From contig JAEWPV010000009.1 in NCBI GenBank assembly GCA_023460535.1, forward strand, positions 1 to 64,000: a DNA stretch of 64,000 bases, written 5' to 3'. The notes below the pieces were generated by a model, which searched no databases, was not told the DNA's origin, and saw nothing but the letters and a program-made list of their open reading frames with translations. Of this stretch, positions 54,158 through 62,030 are shown piece by piece. Both the position numbers and the translations under genes were made by a program. This DNA is from Bacillota bacterium. GTDB taxonomy: Bacteria > Bacillota > Clostridia > Oscillospirales > Ruminococcaceae. Within the stretch, counting starts at the first letter, position 1; each line of letters begins with the position of its first letter.

Positions 54158-54847
54158 GTGATTTATATCACGGGCGATACGCACGGCGACATCGGTCGGT
54201 TTAAAAGCAAGGCGGTTCGGCGGCTAAAGAAGCAGGATTATCTGATTATCTGCGGTGATTTCGGATTTGTTTGGGACGGAAGTAAGCCGGAGCAAAAACA
54301 GCTTGCGTGGATTGCCAAGCGGCGTTTTACCACCCTGTTTCTGGACGGTGTTCACGAGAATCGACGGCTGCTTGATACCTACCCGCAGGAAGAGAAGTTC
54401 GGCGGGTCGGTGCGCCGGCTGGGCCAACGGTTGTTTTTGCTCGAACGCGGGCAGGTGTTTACCATCGACGGAAAACGCATCTTTGCCATGGGTGGCGGTG
54501 AAAGCGATGAAAGCGTGGTGCAAGACACACTCGACATTACATGGCCGGAGGATTTGCCCACCACCAAAGAGATCGTAGACGCCGCAAATCGGCTTGCCGA
54601 AGTGGATTATCAGGTGGATTATGTAGTGACCTATGAGGCAGCGACCACAATCAAGAACGCGATGAACATCCGCCAGAACACCATAAACCCACTCAATACC
54701 TTTCTCGACCGTGTCATGCGCCGCTGTACATATCAAAGATGGTTTTTTGGCTGTTACCACATAGACCGTAAACTCAGCGGTACCCACCGCGCGGTGTTTA
54801 AGGATGTAGTGCCCATAGAGCAAGACGGGAAGACTACTGCGAAATAA
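54158..54847 (+). CDS. Calcineurin-like metallophosphoesterase
   Basis: 229 residues. The metal-site motif begins at the very start (YITGDTHGD), followed by CGDFGFVWDG and LDGVHENRRLLD in the place of the usual GNH(D/E) motif, and FAMGGGESDESV. Substrate unknown; relatives act on nucleotides or phosphoproteins. The start is a GTG at 54158 with GAGGTGG 7 nt upstream. Monocistronic. Confidence 0.87.
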   Translation: MIYITGDTHGDIGRFKSKAVRRLKKQDYLIICGDFGFVWDGSKPEQKQLAWIAKRRFTTLFLDGVHENRRLLDTYPQEEKFGGSVRRLGQRLFLLERGQVFTIDGKRIFAMGGGESDESVVQDTLDITWPEDLPTTKEIVDAANRLAEVDYQVDYVVTYEAATTIKNAMNIRQNTINPLNTFLDRVMRRCTYQRWFFGCYHIDRKLSGTHRAVFKDVVPIEQDGKTTAK

Positions 54848-54853
54848 CAACCT

Positions 54854-54927
54854 ATAACGTCTACGATAAAATCCATAATTTCAAGCTTTTACTCGATTTT
54901 TGCGACATCAATATAGTGAATAGCTAT
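54854..54927 (+). repeat. Intergenic repeat, copy 2
   Basis: Starts with the 20-mer block ATAACGTCTACGATAAAATC, one base different from 6994-7013, and shares further blocks through AGCTAT. It is in the same orientation as copy 1, 48 kb away, and likewise lies in an intergenic gap. Confidence 0.65.
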
Positions 54928-54935
54928 AGAAAAAA

Positions 54936-54968
54936 TGACCGTGTAACCCGGTGTGGGTTACACGGTCA
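54936..54968. terminator. Terminator between convergent genes
   Basis: A 14-bp stem TGACCGTGTAACCC/GGGTTACACGGTCA, with A-rich DNA on the left that gives a T tract when read on the minus strand. It serves the cyclophilin gene and probably the phosphoesterase gene. Confidence 0.8.
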
Positions 54969-54985
54969 AACGTATTGTTTCTTAC

Positions 54986-55657
54986 TTACTTTATCTCTAT
55001 CGAGACGATGGTAACATCCTCAAGCGGCTTGTCGTTTTGGTCGGCCTTAACGTTTACAATCGCGTCCACCACATCCATGCCCTCAATTACATGACCGAAC
55101 ACGGTGTGCTTCTTATCAAGCCACGGCGTACCGCCGTTCTCTTTGTATTTTTCGATTACCTGAGATGGAAACCCAACCGCGCTCATCTGTGCCAGAAGAT
55201 CAGCGGAAACAGTCGGAGCCTGAACGATAAAGAACTGGCTGCCGTTGGTGTTTGCGCCGCTGTTAGCCATCGAAAGCGCGCCACGGAAGTTCCAAAGGTT
55301 ATCCGAAAACTCATCGGCAAACGGTGTGCCCCAAATGCTCTGGCCGCCGTAGCCGTCCATAAAGTCGGTGTCGCCGGTCTGAATCATAAAGTCCTGGATA
55401 ACGCGGTGAAAGCGCACCCCGTCATACTTGCCCTCTTTGGCAAGGGATATAAAGTTCTCAACTGCCTTGGGCGCCTCATCGGGGAACAATACCACCTTGA
55501 TATCGCCCATCGAGGTCTTAATTGTTGCGGTCTGTGCATTCTTTGAAACCTCTTTATACTGCTTTAAAACCATATTGCCTCCACACCCCGCTAATAATAA
55601 TACCGACGCAGTCAAAAGAACCAGCGTCTTTGCAATGCCTGAACGAATGCTTGTCAT
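54986..55657 (-). CDS. Peptidyl-prolyl cis-trans isomerase lipoprotein (cyclophilin type)
   Basis: 223 residues. Signal peptide with lipobox LLAGC (lipidated Cys25), then a cyclophilin domain (about 45-220): VRFHRVIQDFMIQTGD, GALSMANSGANTNGSQFFI and VFGHVIEGMDVVD contain the catalytic Arg and core residues. It assists folding of secreted proteins at the membrane. The ATG at 55657 is chosen because AAAGGGG precedes it and because the promoter (55755-55783) covers the earlier in-frame start. Confidence 0.95.
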   Translation of the reverse strand: MTSIRSGIAKTLVLLTASVLLLAGCGGNMVLKQYKEVSKNAQTATIKTSMGDIKVVLFPDEAPKAVENFISLAKEGKYDGVRFHRVIQDFMIQTGDTDFMDGYGGQSIWGTPFADEFSDNLWNFRGALSMANSGANTNGSQFFIVQAPTVSADLLAQMSAVGFPSQVIEKYKENGGTPWLDKKHTVFGHVIEGMDVVDAIVNVKADQNDKPLEDVTIVSIEIK

Positions 55658-55754
55658 TAATTTGCCCCTTTCCGGCAGCCTTATTGATGCAGCCGAATAA
55701 TCATAACAGTTTGTGCCGTATGGAACCATCGTGCCGAATGGTAACACAACCCTT

Positions 55755-55783
55755 ATTATATCGGATTCTCCCGTCACTGGCAA
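55755..55783 (-). promoter_or_regulatory. Promoter of the cyclophilin gene
   Basis: On the minus strand, TTGCCA, 17 bp, TATAAT, about 90 nt before the start codon. Confidence 0.7.
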
Positions 55784-55855
55784 GCGGATTATGACCGCTC
55801 AAGCACCCTTTTTGCGCATATTTAATATGTTGTAAGGATGAAAGAAGTAAAGCGG

Positions 55856-56019
55856 GCTTTGGCAAATGAACTGCAAATAAAAAACAAGGCTTTGATGTTT
55901 GCGCAAATCAGGCTCCGGCACCTAAATAATTAAAACAAGGCTCCGACAGTTGAGCGGAGCAAGCTTTGGCAAATGAAATCGCAAATAAAAACAAGGCTTT
56001 GACGTTTGCCAAAGCCTTG
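55856..56019 (-). terminator. Duplicated terminator module on the minus strand
   Basis: A ~50-bp sequence beginning GCTTTGGCAAATGAA is present at 55856 and again at 55963. In the second copy CAAGGCTTTG (55992-56001) pairs with CAAAGCCTTG (56010-56019); on the minus strand this is followed by TTTTTATTT, a full terminator. An alternative 11-bp pairing GCTTTGGCAAA/TTTGCCAAAGC (55963-55973 with 56005-56015) would exclude it. The first copy has lost its stem. Confidence 0.75.
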
Positions 56020-56650
56020 CAGTATGATTGTTTTATTCCAGAACTCTGGGTTTGCGGCATATTAAGATGAAAGCACCTTAGCCTTTCAGGAGACCGAGGG
56101 TTATCTGCAAGCCTACCTGTGTGATACGTTGCCGCTATTCGTTACTAAAATCAAAGCACATGGGCATCATTCCCTTAGAATTGATATAATACAAACTGTT
56201 GTAATGGGATTAAACGCAGCTGCGATAATCCAAACTGGAAGGAGATTAGGAAAGAGATTGCCGCGGCAAATGAAAGAAGTGCGAGGAGGTTGCCACCTAA
56301 GTCGTTTTGAAGAATGAGTCAATCACAAATCAATGCCGGCACTAAGGGGGTAACTGGTAATAATCCCGCTGTATTAACCGGGCAAGCACTTTTGGATTCG
56401 CCTTGTAATCAACACAATTGGCTGCGTTGCGCGCACTGCGAAGGACTGTAAGCCGGAGGTGTGGTCGCCAACAAAAACTATACTCTTTTGCAGCGCGCTG
56501 GTCCCGATGCGGGAGTAGTCTGTTCTGTTTCTTCCTTGTACATTGGAACCGCCCCCTTTAATCAGTTTAGAAAGATGTGCTCAAGGTTTACCGAGGTGTT
56601 GCGTCTTTGCCTGCAACCTGCGGCAACTGTTTTTGAACCCCTTCTCTCTG
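56020..56650 (-). other. Minus-strand transcription unit without recognisable gene
   Basis: Between a strong minus-strand promoter (56658-56686) and the terminator at 55992-56019 lie ~630 bp with no long reading frame. A 21-codon ORF starts at an ATG at about 56542 (AAAGGGGGCGG upstream; MYKEETEQTTPASGPARCKRV) and is the only well-started frame. Other short open stretches exist in shifted frames. It could be a non-coding RNA, a small-peptide gene or a decayed gene. No Rfam family is recognised by eye. Confidence 0.45.
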
Positions 56651-56657
56651 TATCTAT

Positions 56658-56686
56658 AATATAGCACGAAGTTTGTTAAAAGTCAA
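56658..56686 (-). promoter_or_regulatory. Minus-strand promoter of the orphan transcription unit
   Basis: TTGACT (56686-56681), 17 bp, TATATT (56663-56658), near consensus. It is divergent from the plus-strand promoter at 56745. Confidence 0.7.
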
Positions 56687-56744
56687 TATATTTTATAAAC
56701 AATATAGCGATAATATAGATATAATGTAATAACAATATTTGCTG

Positions 56745-56773
56745 TTGACATCGTTCATTATTTCGAATACAAT
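56745..56773 (+). promoter_or_regulatory. Promoter of the DUF1292 gene
   Basis: TTGACA, 17 bp, TACAAT, a near-consensus SigA promoter about 95 nt upstream of the ATG. Confidence 0.8.
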
Positions 56774-56866
56774 TTAAGCAGACACAAAAAAACCCTTCGT
56801 GCCTGTGCCGCTTTGGTGCAGTGCAAATAATAATTTGAGCTTTATATTAAGCCAATGGAGGTTGTC

Positions 56867-57166
56867 ATGGCAGACGAAATGGACTTTGGAACAAACGTAC
56901 TTTCCCTTACCGACGAAGAAGGTGTAGAACACGAGTTTGAGATTCTCGACGAGCTGGAGGTTGACGACAGGCACTATGTCGCGTTGATTCCCGCCGGTTC
57001 AAACGGGGATGAGGACGAAGAGGAAGAAGGTCAGCTCATCGTACTCCGCAGTGAGGAAGAAGACGGTGAGGAGTATCTTGCTTATATAGAGGACGAAGAA
57101 GAATTCAACCGCGTAGCGGCAATGTTTGTGGAACGTCTTTCCGAGGAGTACGACTTCGAGGACTAA
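56867..57166 (+). CDS. DUF1292 (YrzB-like) acidic protein
   Basis: 99 residues, strongly acidic. The DUF1292 pattern is clear: NVLSLTDEEGVEHEFEILDELEVDDRHYVALIPA, an acidic linker and an EEYLAYIEDEEEFNRVAAMF end. In Firmicutes relatives accompany yrrK/ruvX-type genes; function unknown. GGAGG lies 6 nt before the ATG at 56867. Its stop is 9 bp upstream of a structured RNA candidate. Confidence 0.9.
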   Translation: MADEMDFGTNVLSLTDEEGVEHEFEILDELEVDDRHYVALIPAGSNGDEDEEEEGQLIVLRSEEEDGEEYLAYIEDEEEFNRVAAMFVERLSEEYDFED

Positions 57167-57175
57167 CACAAAGCA

Positions 57176-57344
57176 CCGGTCGCTCGTATCCTGCCCTGTT
57201 CGATAATGTACGGCTTTTTAAATCCAACAAGCGTAAAAAGGGAACGCGGCTCCAAATGCGGACTGCAGACCTCCCGGTGGCGAAAGTCATTGGAAGAAGG
57301 GAGCGAGAAGCCTTTGGGAGCGTACCCACCTGTCGGGCGACGGG
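57176..57344 (+). ncRNA. ssrS: Candidate 6S RNA
   Basis: About 169 nt closed by CCGGTCGCTCG (57176-57186) pairing with CGGGCGACGGG (57334-57344). Inside are segments I associate with clostridial 6S RNAs: CCTGCCCTGTTCG, AAATCCAACAAGCG, AAAAAGGGAACGCGGCTCC, CAGACCTCCCGG and GGGAGCGTACCCACC. The 6S fold is a long rod with a central bubble that sequesters RNA polymerase. Identification is from remembered motifs, so a covariance search is needed. Confidence 0.55.
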
Positions 57345-57434
57345 TTTAGCGTTGCCGTGCAGCGGCCGGGCGGGTGACTTTGAACAATACCGCAGACCTG
57401 GTGTGTCTGTGCACAGGAACAAAGCGGAATAAAC

Positions 57435-57476
57435 AAGGGCGGTCATGGAACAATAAGTTTCATGACCGCCCTTTGT
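57435..57476 (+). terminator. Terminator behind the 6S-like RNA
   Basis: A 13-bp stem AAGGGCGGTCATG/CATGACCGCCCTT with inner AAC/GTT pairing, followed by TTTG. Confidence 0.8.
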
Positions 57477-57518
57477 CGTATCGATTTGGCGTTCTATATA
57501 TAAAAGGAGGCAATGTCT

Positions 57519-57869
57519 GTGAAACGATGGGCAGCAATCGCTTTGGGGTTTGCCACCGGGCTGCTGAATGGATTGTTTGGGGCGGGCGGGGGTATGGCAG
57601 CGGTTCCAATGCTAAAGATGGCGGGGTTGCCGCCCAAAAGCGCCCATGCCACCGCCATTGCCATTACGATGCCGCTTTCGGTGCTCAGCGGCGTGTTGTA
57701 TCTTCAAAGCGGTGAGTTTGCTATAAGCGACGCGCTGCGCTTTATTCCGGCAGGCATCGCAGGGGCCGTTGTGGGCGCGTTTTTACTGGGGCGGGTGGCC
57801 AACGCATGGCTGCGCCGCATTTTCGGTGCGCTTATTCTGGTTGCAGCAATCCGCCTTTTGGTAAGATGA
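57519..57869 (+). CDS. TauE/SafE-family permease, N-terminal half
   Basis: 116 residues, four hydrophobic segments. LGFATGLLNGLFGAGGGMAAVPML is the classic TauE/SafE repeat (G-x-G-G-G). Full-length members (~250 residues) have two such repeats; here each is a separate protein. The family exports or imports sulfite and organosulfonates. GTG at 57519 lies 8 nt after GGAGG; the ATG at 57513 is only 2 nt away and less likely. ATGA overlap with the second half. Confidence 0.82.
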   Translation: MKRWAAIALGFATGLLNGLFGAGGGMAAVPMLKMAGLPPKSAHATAIAITMPLSVLSGVLYLQSGEFAISDALRFIPAGIAGAVVGAFLLGRVANAWLRRIFGALILVAAIRLLVR

Positions 57870-58273
57870 CAGAGCTGTTATACGCCTCTCTTGCGGGCTT
57901 TTTTGCTGCCGTGCTGGGCGCGCTTGGCATGGGCGGGGGCGGCGTGCTGCTCATCTACCTCACCGCCGCGGCAGGCATTACGCAGATGAAGGCACAGGGG
58001 ATTAACCTTTTGTTCTTTATCCCAATCGCGGCGGTCGCGCTCTTGATTCACGCAAGGCATAAGCTGCTTGCATACCGCCTTGCGTTAATCGGCATCCTAT
58101 CGGGTGTTGTCGGGGTATTTGCGGGCTATGCCATCGCAAGAATGATAGGGGATCGTTCTCTTTCTAAAGCCTTTGGTGTTTTCCTGTTTGTGCTTGGATT
58201 ACGCGAGCTGTTTGGAGACATCATACAAAAAAAAAATAAAACAAAACATCATAAAAAAAACGGGGAAGCTTAG
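57866..58273 (+). CDS. TauE/SafE-family permease, C-terminal half
   Basis: 135 residues with four hydrophobic segments. The second repeat AGFFAAVLGALGMGGGGVLLIYL matches the first half's motif. It is translated by an ATGA overlap with that gene, so the halves are made in equal amounts and probably assemble as a heterodimer. The tail is lysine-rich (KKKNKTKHHKKNGEA). This is a stable split arrangement rather than a frameshift, since each half has its own start and stop. Confidence 0.82.
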   Translation: MTELLYASLAGFFAAVLGALGMGGGGVLLIYLTAAAGITQMKAQGINLLFFIPIAAVALLIHARHKLLAYRLALIGILSGVVGVFAGYAIARMIGDRSLSKAFGVFLFVLGLRELFGDIIQKKNKTKHHKKNGEA

Positions 58274-58286
58274 CGCTTCTCCCGTT
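58259..58286. terminator. Bidirectional terminator
   Basis: AACGGG-GAAGC (58259-58269) pairs with GCTTC-t-CCCGTT (58275-58286), one bulged T, overlapping the end of the permease gene. A-rich on the left and T-containing on the right. Confidence 0.75.
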
Positions 58287-58294
58287 ATTGTTAA

Positions 58295-58675
58295 TTATGT
58301 GTCCACCACAACATCCGCCTCGGGGGCGTTTTTGCGTACCGACTCAATGCCGTTTTCGCAGCTTTGCTTGCTTTTATAGCCTTCGCTTACGGCAATAATC
58401 TCGCCGTTACGCGCCTTTAAACGAAAACGAAACTCGCCGCTTTTATCTGCGTACAGCTCAAACTTGGGGTTCACCGCCTTCGGACAGTCCTCAACGGTTT
58501 GATCCTCGTAATACGCGATGGGCGCGTTTTTTATTACGCTTTCAATCCCTGTTTTACAACTGGCAAGGGAGGTGTAATTTTCGCTGGTGGCAATTGATTG
58601 TCCGTTTGCCGCAAACAGATTAAAACGAAACGCGCCGGACGGGGTAGTCTTAATCACAAATTTACCTCTTGGCAT
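58295..58675 (-). CDS. Tandem DUF1508 (YegP-like) protein
   Basis: 126 residues with two copies of the DUF1508 repeat: GKFVIKTTPSGAFRFNLFAANGQSIATSENY...CKTGIESV and PKFELYADKSGEFRFRLKARNGEIIAVSEGY...CENGIESV. Function unknown; the fold is small and cytosolic. The ATG at 58675 follows GGAG by 11 nt. Confidence 0.92.
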   Translation of the reverse strand: MPRGKFVIKTTPSGAFRFNLFAANGQSIATSENYTSLASCKTGIESVIKNAPIAYYEDQTVEDCPKAVNPKFELYADKSGEFRFRLKARNGEIIAVSEGYKSKQSCENGIESVRKNAPEADVVVDT

Positions 58676-58945
58676 GATAAGCACTCCATGTTAAGCAGCC
58701 GTACGGCATGCGGATTAAGGGCGTACCGTGGTTTTGCAGAGGTTGCGGCAAAGATGTCAGGTGCTTGTTGCACCACTATTGTGACTATACCATGTTGTAT
58801 GGCAATAGTCAATAACGCACAATTGGTGATAGCGGAAAAAGAGCAAGATACTGGGTGGAAGAGCCTGTGCCTTCTCAGGTTGAAATAAACAATTAATCAA
58901 ATAATAAAACATGCAATTTAATTATGAAAATAAGACCTAATATCA

Positions 58946-58974
58946 TTGCGGACAAAGCAAAAATATGCTAATAT
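58946..58974 (+). promoter_or_regulatory. Promoter of the desulfoferrodoxin gene
   Basis: TTGCGG, 17 bp, TAATAT. The ~150-nt leader contains complementary segments (GCTGC/GCGGC; GCGGCTG/CAGCTTTAGCCGC) and may be structured. Confidence 0.5.
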
Positions 58975-59132
58975 AAGCTTATAGGAAAAGGCAGTAACCC
59001 AGCTGCATTTTGCGGCAGTGGTGCTTTTTTCTACCTCTATGCGGCTGTATCGCTAGGGAACAACGTGTGTCAGATACCATTCTGTGCGGCACAGCTTTAG
59101 CCGCGCAGGCAAAAAGAAAGGGCGTGCAAGAA

Positions 59133-59522
59133 ATGACGAATGAACCAAAATTTTTCCGGTGTAAAATGTGCGGCAACCTGGTAGGGCTGGTAATTAACGG
59201 CGGCGGAACACTGGTATGCTGCGGTGAGGAGATGGAGGAGCTAAAAGCCAATACGGTGGATGCCTCCAAAGAAAAGCATGTCCCCGTGTTTGAGAAAACC
59301 GGCTCAAAGGTATCAGTTAAGGTTGGCAGTGTGGAGCACCCGATGCTCGAGGAGCATCACATTGAGTGGATCTATCTCAACACCTCCAAGGGCGGTCAAA
59401 GAAAGAGCCTAAAAGTAGGCGGCGCGCCTGCTGCCGAGTTTGTACTGGCTGACGACGAAGAGCTGATCTCGGTTTACGAGTTCTGCAACCTGCACGGTCT
59501 GTGGGTCGCTAAGGGAAACTAA
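59133..59522 (+). CDS. Desulfoferrodoxin (superoxide reductase)
   Basis: 129 residues. The N-terminal desulforedoxin domain binds one Fe through Cys10, Cys13, Cys29 and Cys30 (RCKMCGN...LVCCGEEM). The SOR domain has KHVPVFEKTG, HPMLEEHHIEWIYL and the final YEFCNLHGLW ligands. It reduces superoxide to peroxide without making oxygen, the normal oxygen defence of anaerobes. AAAGGGCG lies 11 nt before the ATG at 59133; the longer reading to 59010 would begin in the leader. Confidence 0.97.
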   Translation: MTNEPKFFRCKMCGNLVGLVINGGGTLVCCGEEMEELKANTVDASKEKHVPVFEKTGSKVSVKVGSVEHPMLEEHHIEWIYLNTSKGGQRKSLKVGGAPAAEFVLADDEELISVYEFCNLHGLWVAKGN

Positions 59523-59548
59523 TTGAATTGATGTTAACACAATAAAGG

Positions 59549-59585
59549 ATCCTCCCGTTGCCTTTATGGCAGTGGGAGGATTTTT
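59549..59585 (+). terminator. Terminator of the desulfoferrodoxin gene
   Basis: ATCCTCCC (59549-59556) pairs with GGGAGGAT (59574-59581), with inner GCC/GGC pairing, then TTTT. Confidence 0.88.
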
Positions 59586-59681
59586 ATAACTAATTAGGTG
59601 TACTTATAACAAAGCAACAAAGCACGGTAGTGTGTTTAAAAAATCATGCGATGGTGAAGATATTATTAGTTACTATATCAA

Positions 59682-59752
59682 TTGTGTGTGATAACACAAA
59701 ATATAGTTGATTTAGGTGCGCAAATAGAGTATGCTTATACTATAAAGCATAC
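59682..59752 (+). promoter_or_regulatory. pflBA promoter with Rex-like box and second palindrome
   Basis: TTGTGTGTGATAACACAA (59682-59699) resembles the Rex operator TTGTG-N8-CACAA. A promoter TTGATT-17 bp-TATGCT spans 59707-59735. GTATGCTT (59729-59736)/AAGCATAC (59745-59752) forms another inverted repeat over the start point. Redox (NADH) control of pfl by Rex is plausible and known in other clostridia. Confidence 0.55.
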
Positions 59753-59788
59753 CAAAATGATATATTATTAAGAAGGGTAGGGTTTATT

Positions 59789-62008
59789 GTGGCAGAGTTT
59801 AAAAAGGGAAAATGGCAGGAGCATATTGATGTAAGAGATTTTATTGTAAAAAACTACACGCCATACGACGGCGACGATACTTTTCTTGCCGCGCCTACCG
59901 ATAATACCGTAGCGCTTTGGGATAAAGTGAAGATAATTATGGAAAAGGAACGTAAGGCCGGCGGTGTGCTTGATATTGACGAGCACAATATCTCTACCAT
60001 TACATCCCATAACGCTGGGTATATCGACCCGGAGCTTGAGCAGGTGGTGGGTTTGCAGACAGACGAACCTCTTAAGCGTGCTATTATGCCGTTTGGCGGT
60101 ATTCGCATGGTACACTCCTCGCTGGAGGCGTACGGACGCGAGATGCCCCCCGAAGTTGATCATGTTTTTAAGTACCGTAAAACCCACAACGACGGTGTGT
60201 TTGATGCCTATACCGACAATATGAAGGCGGCACGACGCAGCGGAATTATTACAGGGCTACCCGATGCCTACGGCCGCGGACGCATTATCGGCGATTATCG
60301 CCGTGTTTCACTGTATGGTGTGGATGAACTGATCGCCCAGAAAAAACAGGCGAAGGCAGATTATGTGTTTGACATTATCAACGAGGATGTCATTCGTCAG
60401 CGCGAGGAGATTTCCGAGCAAATTCGTGCGCTAGAGGAGCTTAAAGAGATGGCCGCAAGCTACGGCATTGACATCTCAAAGCCGGCGGTCGACACCAAGC
60501 AAGCGGTTCAGTGGCTGTATTTTGGCTATCTTGCCGCAATTAAGGAGCAGAACGGTGCGGCGATGTCGCTGGGTCGTGTGTCCACCTTTCTGGATATCTA
60601 CGCGCAGCGGGATATAGCCGAAGGCAGGTATACCGAGCAGGAGATACAGGAGTTTATTGACCATTTTGTCATGAAGCTGCGTATGGTTCGCTTCCTGCGC
60701 ACCCCGTCATACGATGAGCTGTTTTCGGGCGATCCCACTTGGGTGACCGAGGCGATTGGCGGCATGTGTGCAGACGGCAGACATATGGTTACCAAAACGA
60801 GTTTCCGCTTCCTTCACACCCTTGTGAATTTGGGCGCGGCGCCAGAGCCGAACATGACGGTGCTGTGGAGCGAGCGTCTGCCCGAGCACTTCAAACGGTT
60901 CTGTGCCCGTATTTCGATGGAAACCTCGTCGATTCAGTACGAGAACGATGATATCATGCGCCCGGAGTTCGGCGACGATTACGGCATAGCGTGCTGCGTA
61001 TCCGCTATGAAGATAGGCAAGATGATGCAGTTCTTCGGCGCGCGTGCCAACCTTGCAAAGGCGTTGCTGTATGCCTTAAACGGCGGTCGTGATGAAAAAA
61101 GCGGGGCACAGGTGGGTCCCGAAATGGCACCGATTGTCTCGGATGAGACGCTCGATTTTGACGAGGTATGGCGCAAGTACGACGCAGTCTGCCGCTGGTT
61201 GTCGCGGCTGTATATCAACACCTTGAATATCATCCACTATATGCATGATAAGTACTGCTACGAGCGCATCCAAATGGCGCTGCACGATGAGGAGATTATC
61301 CGCACCTCTGCCTGCGGGCTTGCGGGGCTGTCGGTTGTGGTTGACTCGTTAAGTGCGATTAAGTACGCGAAGGTACACCCCATCCGCAACGAGCAGGGAC
61401 TGACGGTGGATTTTGAGATTGAAGGCGATTTCCCCACATTTGGCAACAACGACCCGCGCGCCAACGAGCTGGCCCGTCAGGTAACGGAGCACTTTATGAG
61501 CAAGCTTGCAAAGCATCGCACCTATCGTCATTCCATCCCCACAATGAGCATATTGACGATTACCTCCAACGTGGTATATGGTAAGAAGACGGGCGCAACC
61601 CCTGACGGACGAAAAGCGGGTGAGCCGTTTGCCCCCGGCGCAAACCCTATGCACGGGCGTGACAAGAACGGTTGCGTTGCCTCCATGATGTCGGTTGCTT
61701 CTTTGCCGTACAACTATTCGAAAGACGGGATTTCCTACACCTTTTCAATCGTCCCCGCAGCGCTTGGCAAGGATGCGAATCAGGCGGAGAATAACCTCGT
61801 GTCTCTGATGGATGGTTATTTCAATGAGGGTGGACATCATATTAACGTAAACATCATCAACCGCGAGATACTGCTTGATGCGATGGAGCATCCGGAGCTT
61901 TACCCGCAGCTCACAATTCGTGTTTCCGGGTATGCCGTGAACTTTATTAAGCTCACCCGCGAACAGCAGCTCGACGTAATAAACCGCACATTCCACACCC
62001 GATTCTAA
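59789..62008 (+). CDS. pflB: Formate C-acetyltransferase (pyruvate formate-lyase)
   Basis: 739 residues. The active-site pair Cys402-Cys403 (GIACCVSAM) and the glycyl-radical motif RVSGYAVNF with Gly714 are intact. The N-terminus WQEHIDVRDFIVKNYTPYDGDD is typical PflB. It splits pyruvate and CoA to acetyl-CoA and formate under anaerobic conditions. The start is a GTG with AAGGGTAGGG upstream. It is followed after 22 nt by its activase gene. Confidence 0.98.
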   Translation: MAEFKKGKWQEHIDVRDFIVKNYTPYDGDDTFLAAPTDNTVALWDKVKIIMEKERKAGGVLDIDEHNISTITSHNAGYIDPELEQVVGLQTDEPLKRAIMPFGGIRMVHSSLEAYGREMPPEVDHVFKYRKTHNDGVFDAYTDNMKAARRSGIITGLPDAYGRGRIIGDYRRVSLYGVDELIAQKKQAKADYVFDIINEDVIRQREEISEQIRALEELKEMAASYGIDISKPAVDTKQAVQWLYFGYLAAIKEQNGAAMSLGRVSTFLDIYAQRDIAEGRYTEQEIQEFIDHFVMKLRMVRFLRTPSYDELFSGDPTWVTEAIGGMCADGRHMVTKTSFRFLHTLVNLGAAPEPNMTVLWSERLPEHFKRFCARISMETSSIQYENDDIMRPEFGDDYGIACCVSAMKIGKMMQFFGARANLAKALLYALNGGRDEKSGAQVGPEMAPIVSDETLDFDEVWRKYDAVCRWLSRLYINTLNIIHYMHDKYCYERIQMALHDEEIIRTSACGLAGLSVVVDSLSAIKYAKVHPIRNEQGLTVDFEIEGDFPTFGNNDPRANELARQVTEHFMSKLAKHRTYRHSIPTMSILTITSNVVYGKKTGATPDGRKAGEPFAPGANPMHGRDKNGCVASMMSVASLPYNYSKDGISYTFSIVPAALGKDANQAENNLVSLMDGYFNEGGHHINVNIINREILLDAMEHPELYPQLTIRVSGYAVNFIKLTREQQLDVINRTFHTRF

Positions 62009-62030
62009 TGGATTAAAGGAAGGGGATTTC

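Noticed and set aside
56129..56317. 62-codon plus-strand frame in the gap before the DUF1292 gene
   Set aside because: It begins at a TTG without ribosome site, overlaps the oppositely transcribed unit, and shows no family features.
55800..56660. Known riboswitch or T-box in the gene-free stretch
   Set aside because: A GGGGGCGGTTCCAA segment on the minus strand looked like a T-box core, but the AGGGTGGNACCGCG consensus and specifier stem are not present.
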